From Diabrotica undecimpunctata (taxonomy: Eukaryota > Arthropoda > Insecta > Coleoptera > Chrysomelidae), in assembly GCF_040954645.1 (NCBI RefSeq), contig NC_092806.1, forward strand, positions 117,410,458 through 117,474,457: a DNA stretch of 64,000 bases. Reading direction: 5' to 3'. The translations under genes and the position numbers were made by a program. A model generated the notes under the pieces. It saw nothing but the letters and a program-made list of their open reading frames with translations, searched no databases and was not told the DNA's origin. Every line of letters begins with the position of its first letter. Position 1 is the first letter of the stretch. This document shows positions 53,781-64,000 of the stretch, piece after piece.

Positions 53781-53879
53781 TTTTATTTTAGTGAAACCAC
53801 TAACTGTTCGGATAAACGAGTATGAAAAAACAAGTTCAGTGAAATCAAAAGATGCATGAAAATTTTGAAAGAACTCGTC

Positions 53880-54340
53880 GAAAGGGGAGGGGTAACAACC
53901 TCGTAAGAAAACCAGGGTTCAGCTGGATCCGGCTGATAGCGCCCTGTAACGGCCCCTGTCTAGGTTATAGACGAAGAATGGCCAATGGTCTTGAAGTCTG
54001 AAGACACAGGCGTATCTCATCTGATGGATAAAACAGAATAACCAAAAATTGGAAACTTGCCTCTCTAGCTTAGTAAAACAGCCAGTATAGGGAAGAAAAT
54101 CGTGACAGAAAAATCACCTGATCCTCTGGCAATGGGGGTTGCATCGGACAGATCGAATGGAAATGGACACTACCAAATAAAAAAGACTATGATTTTTAAA
54201 ACTTGTAATGTGAGAAGTTTAACCAGAAAATATAAGGAAGTAACACAAGAACTGAAAGAACACAATAAACATATTATCACACTTAAACTAAAGGAACCTA
54301 AAAAGAAGGACAGAGTAATTGACGAACGAAATGATTACAT

Positions 54341-54406
<66 letters not shown>

Positions 54407-56720
54407 CGGAGTTCCCAAAGATATGAGAGCAAAAGCAAGAGTTTCTATTTTGGTGAAGAAACAACATCATCAACAACATCAAATTAACGAGCGAATAGTC
54501 CAACTAGAAATAAAATTAAAAGGATATGACTTGGTAATAATTGGAGCTTATGCGCCTGGTAACGACTATTCTGACGCAGAAAAAAATAATTTATTTAACG
54601 AATTGTCAAACAATATGTACGTTTGCCATCAGCAGACATTGAAAATCGCTAACGGATGGTTTCAGCACAAAAACATATACAACACGTAATCTTAAGTCCA
54701 TTATTGACAACACTATTATTAGACAAGAAGCAAAATTTAAATTATTAGATGTTATAGTAAAAAGTGGTATCGAATGTGAGTCAGAACTTTTTTCTAGAAG
54801 CTAAAATATTTTTTAATTTGGGAAGTTTGAATGATGATTTCGCCAGCTAATACTTGCCAATAAACTGCAAAACCTCTCGACAGAAAGTTTAGTTGACGAA
54901 CTCTATAAAAACTTAAAGAGACAAATACCTGATCCGGCTAACGAAGCATTGGGAGAACGAAACCGGGATTGCAAAAAGAAAAACCTGGGATGGAATGATC
55001 GTATCAAAAGACTTGTCAACGAAGAGAAACAACTGTACGAAAAATCGCTCACGGCAAATGCTCCAGATGACCGGAAAGAATATCTTAGGGCCAGCAGAGA
55101 AATAAAAAAGTAACAAACAAAGCAAAAAATGATATGTGGGAGAGAGATATTCTGAGATAATTAAATGTAAGCGAAAGACTCAAGCCAGTAAAGTATGGAA
55201 ACAATTAAAAGACCTTAGAACAGACAATAAGGAAAATGGAAGTATTTCGTTATTTGGAGCCGATAAGTGGAAGGAATGTTACAAGTCTCTGATGACAAAC
55301 GACAAAGAAACATTTTTGGCAGACAACATACCAATTTTAATTGAAGATTTCACAAAAGATGAAGATATATCCCCTACAGAAGTTAAAAAGCTGCCCAACC
55401 AATGAAAAACCTATATTATAGAGTTAATTAATGCAGCTCCTGGAGAAGTATTTGAAATACCAGCAACTAAATTTACGCAATGTCTAAAAAGAGAAAATGT
55501 CCCAAATGAATGGAAGCAAGCATTTATTGCATCAATATACAAAAAGGCAGCACGGCGAAGTGTAAAAATTACTGAGGTATCAGTATACTGACGTCTACAT
55601 CGAAGAATTATTAAAACTCGAATAGAAAATAATATAACAGAAAGCGAAGAGCAAAGTGGTTTTAGAACTGGGCGTTCAGGCATTGATAATATATTTGTTT
55701 TAAGACAGCTTATTAAAAAACAATCCAAAAAGAACAGACCCGCCCACCTAACTTTGGTAGACCTTCAAAAGGCTTATGATAGTATACCACTCCCGCGACT
55801 GCGGCCAGCATTGCAAAAAGAGGGCATGAAACACACAATTAAAATAGCTGTGCAAAATCTATACCTTGAGGCGATGAGTAATATAAAGATGGGTCTCAAG
55901 ACGGGAAAAGTCTCAAAAGCATTAGGATAAGGGTGTTATACTGTTCCTACTCTGTTGTGTGGGATGGGATGGGAATACCAATAGGAGACACAACACTGTA
56001 TACTCTTTTATTTGTTGACGATCAGATTATCACAACAGCTGATCTGGAGGCTGCATCTTATATGATGCAGAAATTACAAGAACAACTGGCTGAAATATGG
56101 TCTCGAAATTAATTTAGGGAAAGTAGAACATAAAACACATAAAAAAAACATATAACAGAGTATCGGTGATACTGAAGAACTCAGGCTTGAGAATGGTGTG
56201 GTTAAAAATTGTGAAAATTTTAAACATGTAGGTGTCACATTCTCTAATACAGAAACCTCATACGTAGACATGAATAATGAAATAGCTCAAGGTACGGGAG
56301 CTAGAAGGCAATTGAACTCCGTATTATGTAATGATAAAGATACAAGAGAAACTAAACGCCTGATTTATAAAACAGTAATAACAAGTGTAGCTACATATGG
56401 ATTTGAAGTCTGGAGTCTAAGAGACACAGAGAAAAATGAGAGGCTATGGAGATGGATTAAAGGAGAAGTTGAAGGATCCCCAAACTCGAACATATAAGAA
56501 ATGAAGAGATCAGACAGAGGATGTAAGTAGAAGACAACATTCTCGATACCATTAATAAGAAGCAGTTTATTTGGTATGGACATCTCATGAGAATGAAAGG
56601 GAGTAGGAGAGAACTTTGAATGTAGAGGTCCAAGAGGCAATTGCAGCCAGAGAATCAGGTCAAAATGACTGGATTGACAGAAATCCCCGGTGCAAAGAAA
56701 GGGAGAAACGATTTGAGCTG
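53880..56720 (+). mobile_element. LINE (leader, endonuclease, RT) with a microsatellite in the endonuclease
   Basis: GC-rich leader 53880-54100 (CCAGGGTTCAGCTGGATCC). Endonuclease: FKTCNVRSLTRKYKEVTQEL (54192-54251), then a (TA)n tract, then GVPKDMRAKARVSILVKKQ, LVIIGAYAPGNDYSDAEKNN. RT: ELINAAPGEVFEIPATKF, VPNEWKQAFIASIYKKAARR, EQSGFRTGRSGIDNIFVLRQ, HLTLVDLQKAYDSIPLPRLR, then a disrupted palm near 55920-56100. C-terminus: FKHVGVTFSNTETSYVDMNN and KTVITSVATYGFEVWSL. Many stops. Confidence 0.83.
54343..54405. repeat. (AT)n microsatellite inside the LINE endonuclease region
   Basis: About 31 uninterrupted AT units; both flanks are LINE-coding and remain in the same frame across the tract. Confidence 0.96.
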
Positions 56721-58370
56721 TAACAGATTTGCTGTATTTATGTAAATATTCTATGACATTTATGATCTCCCATTGACAATATAAAAGTTTTTTGTAAACG
56801 TATTACATTGTTCAAACTTTTATTAAGAAATGCATAAATAAAGTGTATCTAGTATTCCATAGAGGTGGTTAAAATCCTAAACCGCGTGATTTTTAATGCA
56901 CAGACGACTCTAATTAGTTTTTTTTTTCGATGGCTCTGTCGTATTTTATCGAGTTACTGCAATCACGATCTGTTATTATTTTAAGGAATAGACAAATAAC
57001 CTCAACTGTTTTTCTAATACAAATGCACAATATTATACAAGTACAAGTGTTGCTTGAAAACAATGCAGTTTCTTAGCTGAATGTCCTGAATTCACTTTTA
57101 CCTGTTGCTGGTGCACAAAAATAAAATTAATACAATATTAAATACAAGCGGCACACCTGGTATTTTGATTTACATATAGAAAGATAAATAAATAAACTAA
57201 AGCTTTTAATCCATGTAGAAGAAAATATATCTCTCATTATTCTAAGCAGATTTTGATACAAAGTTGAAATATACAAGGTACATTTATTTAAGAAAATTTG
57301 ATCGTTATATAAAATACTGCGAATTCCTGCATCATTCTCTTACTAAAATCACAAGTTGCTACAAAAAATACTGTTAAAGTACCCAACATACGTTTGCAGA
57401 CATTTTTGTTCCTCGTCAATATGTAATTTACTATTTAAATTTATTTTTTAGTCCACATTTTTCTCATATATTTATTTAAAAACAAAGCTAAAAAAACTAT
57501 CGCCTTTTTAATGCTATCGAGTATTGGAGTTACACGGATCGTTTGTCGTATCAGTACATCCACTTGTTCCCTTTTTCAGATTTCTCGCTTAGTTCTAGTT
57601 TCATATTCTTAGTGTTGATGGAATTTTCCATTAATTTTTTTTCTGCGTATTACTTTTACTAATATGTTGCCTCTATTTCTGTATCCAACTTCATAGGCAA
57701 TTTTGAGACGATCAAACTGTATTTAATTGTGCTCAATTAATCAATAACCTTATTTTCGCTTTATAGTCAAAAAGTGATTTTTGATACGTACGTCTTTATA
57801 CATACATTCTTTCTTAAAAGAGCAACAGAGCCAAAATTCACACAAATTCATCTATTCATTATTATAGATTATCAATTTAGAACTGCATTGAGATCAGATT
57901 TTTTTGGAATAAATATTTACCTAGGCTTTAGAATAGATAGATCCATCAAAGTAGAAAATCTACAAATTCACTAAGATGACTGTCAGTTAAGCTGAAAAAA
58001 AATAGACACTAACTGTATCACTAACAGCTAAAATCGTCGTCAAGAAGAGAATACGAAGAAACGATAGAGAGGACTCCAATATTCAGTAGCGTAGATTTTT
58101 AATTAATTAATATCAATTTTACACTTACTTTGTAACCACAAATAAATAAATAAACTGATATAAATTTTTTGTCTTTTTAATAGTTTGTATATGGATAAAG
58201 GCTAAATTTTCAAACTGTTTTTAAATATACATGATGTTCCAATAAAATACTTTGCGGATCTGAGTTGCGACACCCTTTATATTATTGTTTTCTTAGCCAT
58301 TACATAAAATTTCAAATATATTTTATGTTTTATAGTATATTTAATTTTATGTACTTTTATTTTTTTAAAT
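56721..58370. other. AT-rich spacer
   Basis: No coding frame, splice-flanked exon or inverted repeat recognised. The 57774-57974 frame has no known features. Confidence 0.3.
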
Positions 58371-58374
58371 ATTC

Positions 58375-59637
58375 GTGATTTGTTTTAAAAACTTTAGACA
58401 CAGAGAGACAATATTGATAATTCGCCTGTTTACAGACAATCTCTTGAAGTTCTTAGGCATACAAGGAGTGGGAAATCAAATGAAAAACAATAAAGCAGCT
58501 GGTGACGATCAAATCGTTACTGAGGTAGTTAAAGCAGAAGGAAAGATAATATTAAAAACATTGGCACAATTATATAACTCACGACTTTCAAAAGCAGTTA
58601 CACCGTCTCAGTGGCATAAAGCCGTTATAGTAGTCATGTACAAAAAGGGAGATATAACCGAGCTGAATAACTATAGACCTATTATATCAGCCTTGTGAGC
58701 AATCAGAATTTAGAGCTGGATACGGAACAAACCAATATAATCGATACTTGTCTTTGTCAACTTTGAAAAGGCATTTGAAATGGTCAACCAAAGTAAAATG
58801 CTGCATGCTCTAGCACAATGTAGAATAGAATAGACCGCCGATACAATTATATCTATGAGCATGCTACAGCTTGTTTAAGACTTAATGAGGATACTGGTAG
58901 TGAGAGACGTTCGGCAAGATGGCCTGTCTCCTAAATTATTTACAACTTTGCTAGAATACACCGATGAAACAATAGATTGGAACGAGAAAGACATCATTGT
59001 AGATGGAAATTTTTTAAATCATCTTAAGTTTGCAGATGACATTGTTTTTATTGCGGACAGCTTTGAACAAGCGCAAATAGAGTGGGTATTAAAATAATTT
59101 TTTCAAAAAAAATTATGACCAATTTAGTCAACAGCAAAAATATTTCAGTTGAAGACAAGGACATAGAGCCAGTTCTCTCCTACAAGTAATTGGACCATGA
59201 GATCAGAATAAGTCGAGACAATCGAGCTGAAGAGAAGCTACTTAGCTTAGGCTGCGTTTGGAAAGATGAAGGATATTTTTAGGTCAAAGATTCCACTGTG
59301 TTAGCGGTTTCTCTACGTGATAGAATACCAAATGGTACTATACGCAAAAGGTTAGGAGAAGCAGACGTTATTGAAAGAATAACAATACTAAAATGGAACT
59401 GGGCAGGTCATATAGCAAGAGCAGTTGATGATCGGTGGACGAAAATATTTTTGGAATGAAGACCCCTAATACAAGCTAACAGAAACAGAGGTCGACCCCC
59501 GTCGGGATGGACCGATGATATAAAACGAGAGATTACAAATTGGATTCAGATGGCGCAAAATCTGACTACGTGGAATGGATATAGGATAAGCATGCGAGAG
59601 TTCTATACTCAATTGTCGTCGTTGGAGGCCAGATGAT
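58375..59637 (+). mobile_element. RTE-like LINE RT fragment, internally deleted
   Basis: MKNNKAAGDDQIVTEVVKAE (58480-58540), TPSQWHKAVIVVMYKKGDIT then ELNNYRPI, SEFRAGYGTNQ, VRQDGLSPKLFTTLLEYTDE, FLNHLKFADDIVFIADSFEQ (palm, 59010-59068), then VSLRDRIPNGTIRKR, ILKWNWAGHIARAVDDRW, RGRPPSGWTDDIKR and a C-terminus ending LSSLEAR at 59634. Same family as the host LINE at 32520-34540. Dead copy. Confidence 0.82.
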
Positions 59638-60935
59638 AATGACATATTAACTGTTTATGCGTACAGTTATGCGATATCAATCCAAATTTTATATGGTTTG
59701 TCAGATTTTTTTAAATTTATTATTTTTTAATATTAAAAAAAATAATCTAAAAATACTATACTATAATGGCTGACTCTTAAAAATACCAAATTTGTTTATA
59801 ATTTTAAGTAGTATCTAAAAATACAATGCCTTACAACTAGCAAAATAAAAACATAACTTTAATACAGCACAATTTATCGAGACACTCTGTAGGTGAAAAA
59901 ATAATTTTAAAATGTAACCTTTATCAACATAGATATTATTAAAGTGACAAACATTTTAAAACTTTTACCGTTTTGCTAATAGACTTCCTTCCCGTTGGTA
60001 GTGATTTACTCCGATTTCCTTTAAGGTAATGTATACCGTACAGGACATATTTTTGTCATTACACCTGTTGAAACAATGGCTGCGAACGTATATTTAATAT
60101 AAAAAAATCTTTGTACAAATAAATTAATATCTTATAAGATAAGTCATGACTTTAAAGCTGATTTTTATTATATACTTTGGATGTAAAATGTCTTCTTTTA
60201 TAAACAGTATGTATTCTTGAAGTGTATACTGAAGCTTCATAGAAAAACTTATTATATAAATAACAATATTTAATGTGATAATTTAAATAATTAATGACTG
60301 GTTTGACAACCGTCTGGTAACTGTAGCGACCACTTAAATATTTGTAAAGTATTGACTTTGTAAATTAATTGTTAGAAGTATGTTTTGATTTTCATATTTA
60401 CTGATTAATGATGCAATAGAAAGACCCAACGTCGCGCAAATTTATTATTTCCGAATATTACCGAGAATATTGTAATTTTTAACAAAGTGTAGTGTCGTGA
60501 TCATGATTAATATATGAAGGACATATACGTATGGACCGTAAATGACAACGGATTGTGGAGGAAACGTTTTAATTTTGATTTGTACCACTCACACAAAACG
60601 AAATATAATAAGAATAAATAAAACCAACAAATTGAGAAGGCTGCGGCATGCCTTATGTGAAAGGTGAACAACCGGTCCGAAAATCGATGTGGAACAGAGA
60701 TAATACGAAAGACAAAAAAAAAAACGCGAAAAACAAAAAAAATAAAGACATGAAGAAGATTGTCCCTGAACAGCTGACTGTTGAGCCCAAAAGATGAAGA
60801 AAAGATGACACCTTTATATTTTCACCATTATGCGGACAATTTTTACCCAAGAATATTATGACCAAAGAGTTATTTGAAGATTATATAAAATGGGGACTAA
60901 TAATTAATGTTGCTTAAACCTAGAATAGAAAAGAA
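59638..60935. other. AT-rich spacer
   Basis: No convincing gene. The minus frame at 60653-60865 is F/L-rich by composition and looks like noise. Confidence 0.3.
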
Positions 60936-60939
60936 ATAT

Positions 60940-61345
60940 AAGCATGGAACTGAACAACGGAGATGCAGTATAAACCTGCCAAAATAATTACTTGGGCGCA
61001 CAAATACACAACAGTGGAAATGTAAGCAAATTTACCTCTACAATAAACGATGATAGAAAGATTATAGGAGCATTAAATTTAGTCATTTGCTAAAAAAATA
61101 TAAAAAATAAAACAAAGCTTTATATTTATGATTCTCTTGGTAAAAGTTCGCTCATGTGCGGAAGTCAGGTTTAGCAATTCAATCGCCGAACAGCAAACAA
61201 CTTACTAACAAGAGAATGGGCTTTTTCAGAAGATCAGCAACAATATTCAAACCAGAAAGAATTAGACATTAAGACATCAGATAAATGCTCGAAAGACACA
61301 AAAACTCTTGTTGATGATATACGCCAAAAATAAGAGGAAGAAGGC
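60940..61345 (+). mobile_element. LINE C-terminal scrap
   Basis: YLGAQIHNSGNVSKFTSTIN then DDRKIIGALNLVI, KNKTKLYIYDSLGKSSLMCG and RRTANNLLTREWAF match the order of the post-palm region of the LINE at 53880-56720 (VGVTFSNT..., KRLIYKTVITSVATYG). Confidence 0.6.
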
Positions 61346-62149
61346 TAGAAATCCATAGATAACCAACTGATTGTGATTCCAAGGTTTTACAGTGTTAGTC
61401 TCGTTATAATCACAGTTCTTATATTATATTATATATAAAATATGATACAACCAGTTGTATTTTAAGTATAAAATATTAGCCAGCTGGCAAAGTTAATTAT
61501 CCACCAGCGAAATCAACAACCGTTTGTGAAACCAGCCATCAACTCATAATTACTTTTTTTTATAACTAGTTGGTAGTTTTTCCATTTTGATTAAAGTACA
61601 GGTAGAACAAGGAAAACAGGTACAGGTAAAAATCTTATAATTAAAAATACAACTATTGTCTACAAATATATCTAACATATTTTTTATTATTTCTTTGTAT
61701 TATTATGTTTTTGGTCTTTTGTATGTGGTTTAAAAGAAGTTGTACGGTTAGTTATCTAAGTAAAAATGTCCTATACTAATATCTAATATAGCCAAATAAC
61801 TGTCATTAAATTTAAAAAGAGATATCCAGATAATTTTTTCATAAAATTTTGCAAATTTATATAAATAACTGTTTCTAACATGATTGTACAACCATACTAA
61901 GCTGAAAACTATCACAAATATTCTGGTACTACAACTCTCAAATGGTTAACATTGGATCTTCTTTCGAATCGACTAGTTTATCGGTCACTCACTCACTCAG
62001 GTAAAGTAAATTTAATGATAATTTCAAAAAATATGTTCTTTCTATGTGTTCTAAGTTTTAATACAGCGCATTTCTTTTATATACTCCAGAGTGTTCGTCA
62101 ACTCTGTTCGTTACTATGCCACATCTACAAATGATCCCAAAGGATGGTT
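61346..62149. other. AT-rich spacer
   Basis: Nothing recognised. The 61952-62134 frame has no known features. Confidence 0.3.
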
Positions 62150-63080
62150 CTGAGGCCTAAAATATTGACAAAATAGAGTACCCCAGAACAAGTTCGTTTC
62201 AGTCCTGGAAAGTCTTGATGTATTTGAACCTTACGCAGTACATCGAGGATTAATTTCAGAAATGGTCATTGGAGCTATCTTCATAGACCTATGTGCAGCT
62301 TATAATACGGCCAATCATCGCAAATTACTTACCGAGATATACGACATCACTAAAGACTTCCACCTAACGAGCATAATCGGGGATATATAGCAGAACAGAA
62401 TATACTACGTATTACTCCTAGTAAAGAAAAAGAATCGGTAAAGTGTTTTGGCGCCTTTACTATATTATATTTAGTTCAAGGCAAATGTTCCAACCACTAG
62501 AAGATGTATTTATGCGGTTGACCAGTGTTTACAGCCAAGGGGGAACATATGATGAGCCTCTCAGAGGCTCTAGAACAGTTGTCCAGATGTTATGATGCTT
62601 ACTATCTTAGGGCGACTTCTAAAAAACACAGACTTGTGTGTTTCACATGAAAGTAAGTCTGAGCTACGCAGCTACAAATATTGAGAACATCAGCATTGGT
62701 ACTTTGTTTTACGGTATCTCTATACACAACAGCTGACAGCACCACCACATGTAAGAAGAAGAGTGGCCGTTGAAATAAAAATATAGAAGCTAACAAGATA
62801 GCTAAGTAATCCGATGTATAATTAATTCCATTACTGGTGCACTTCATCTCAAATCAACGCACAGATTCATCCAAAGGACTCACCACTAAATGAAACACTT
62901 CAGGATAGACGTAGTACACTGTGAAGAGAGGCGGAGAGACTGTACAGCCTAATGATTCACTCACCTGGACATGAGTTATGGTTGCTGTCAAACTGCAGAA
63001 GTACAGTGTCCAGTGGGGCTATGCTGTGTATGGCCGTTGTGAGGGTGGACAGATGTAGACTCCAGATCATAAATTAGTCT
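62150..63080 (+). mobile_element. Jockey-like LINE RT remnant
   Basis: After frame corrections, IFIDLCAAYNTANHRKLLTE then IYDITKDFHLTSIIGD (RT block A, about 62277-62385), LSEALEQLSRCYDAYYLRAT and KKHRLVCFT (after the palm, 62560-62650), KGLTTK and QKYSVQWGYAVYGRCEGGQM. The order A-A-YDT-NH...LTKD-HLT...EALEQLS-YYDAN-L--NP is that of insect Jockey-like elements. Heavily decayed. Confidence 0.6.
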
Positions 63081-63869
63081 GGAGAGATATGTACTGTGCA
63101 TATAAATACCGAAAAACTGGTGACGGATTCGGATTCAGAATTAAAAATTTTGTGGAGAAAGATTATGAAATCGCAATCTTTTACTTGCGGTTCCGAAAAG
63201 ATTAAAAAACACATTTACTTGCTAAATATGATTGCTACCACAATTCTAATAACGACATTGATTTTCTACATTATTAGTCTTCTAAACACTAATGCTTTGG
63301 TATATTTTTGTCATTTTTCTTCTACAATAATGTTTGTTTATTAATTTTTTACGTTTTTTTTTATCATAGATTTAGATTTTCATTTCGAATTCAATATTAA
63401 TAGATACGTTTTGCTAATTTTTTCACTTGCTTAGATCTCGATAAACACAAGATAGTTAGTAGGTATGCAACTCTGTGTGACTTAAGTATTAATTCCTATA
63501 GGATAAAATAAGACAATTACAGCGTTGTAAGGACTTTCCTTATTATACTTTTTACAACATTAAGGAGGCTGTTACTGGGTTGACAGTAATATACTTTGTT
63601 TTCCCTGTCATCTGTTTCATTTTTACAATTTTTTTAATGTTGTCAATTACAATTTTAAAAATCACTAGAAATCGTAGATTTGCTATATTTCTGCAGTTTA
63701 TGTTGCCTTTAAACAGATAAAATGTATCACTGAGATGAAAACAGATGAAACAAAAAAATTTATTTATTAAAAAATTTCTTGTTTCGTCATATCAATTCTG
63801 GAATCAAAATAAAACTTGTGCATCTAACGAGTAAAAATCGATGCTGACAGATATGTCTTCGTCTCTACC
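63081..63869. other. AT-rich spacer
   Basis: The frame at 63096-63344 has a hydrophobic C-terminal half, but nothing identifies it as a gene. Confidence 0.3.
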
Positions 63870-64000
63870 GGCTTAATATCTCAAAATGATCTTAAACACT
63901 TAGTAAAAGATCTTAATGGGCCCAAAGACAAAGCCGAATTATTGGGATTATATCTCAAATGGTGAAAACCCCTTGACCCATCGTGTAATTTTTTTTACAA
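63870..64000 (+). pseudogene. fragment of a dispersed arthropod protein-coding repeat
   Basis: LISQNDLKHLVKDLNGPKDK then AELLGLYLKW, stop, KPLDPS. It resembles a motif (NDLVRDLNLPK--AELLGSRL--W-LL-PG) that I recall as recurring in many arthropod genomes in mobile or duplicated sequence of unknown type. It runs to the right edge of the window and contains one stop. Confidence 0.4.

Noticed and set aside
60653..60865. 70-aa minus-strand frame with a Phe/Leu-rich middle as a membrane protein
   Set aside because: Produced by a poly-A tract on the plus strand (60710-60745).

Overview
The window looks like AT-rich, intron-containing nuclear DNA from an insect. Spliced genes with GT-AG introns sit in a dense bed of LINEs and Tc1/mariner, pogo and piggyBac elements. 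The repeat profile would fit a beetle with a large genome, but that is inference. No bacterial, CRISPR, tRNA or rRNA signal was seen.

Host genes. (1) 249-762 (-): first three coding exons of exosome subunit RRP45/EXOSC9; the rest runs off the left edge. (2) 897-1343 (-): complete single-exon DNAJC24/DPH4 (diphthamide pathway), 134 bp upstream of EXOSC9 on the same strand. (3) 5360-23771 (+): complete six-exon aspartylglucosaminidase (AGA), 347 aa, with catalytic Thr205; every splice phase was checked by hand. Its first three introns (6.3, 2.7 and 8.1 kb) are full of transposons, while the last two are 136 and 98 bp. (4) 35905-40367 (-): the last two coding exons, phase-compatible, of a gene I do not recognise; the 4.2 kb intron between them carries a Tc1 element. 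Everything else recognisable is mobile DNA or unexplained AT-rich sequence.

Region by region. 2.1-5.2 kb: Jockey-like LINE remnant, a degenerate array of short hairpins, and a foldback MITE. 5.4-23.8 kb: AGA; its introns hold a Penelope/retrozyme-like repeat with a hammerhead-like motif, several LINE fragments, a 34-bp perfect palindrome, a TA microsatellite, a mariner remnant, a pogo/Tigger element split by a LINE with an 11-bp target duplication, a second pogo remnant in opposite orientation, and a MITE built on ATGCCAGT motifs. 24.1-30.8 kb: a TTA-flanked MITE and two neighbouring mariner-type elements with long inverted repeats; the first has an intact 349-aa transposase. 30.9-34.8 kb: RTE-like LINE interrupted by a CR1-like LINE, then a mariner scrap. 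35.9-40.4 kb: unidentified gene plus Tc1. 42-43.5 kb: piggyBac remnant. 44-63 kb: mostly successive LINE copies of at least four families, with AT-rich gaps.

The most interesting structure is in the two adjacent mariner-type elements (25213-27877 and 28811-30793). Their internal sequences differ, yet in all four arms the terminal CAGGGTG motif recurs 108-109 bp inside the end, an inverted-repeat/direct-repeat layout. Other points of note are the hammerhead-like core at 5593-5633 and the hairpin array at 4.3-4.7 kb.
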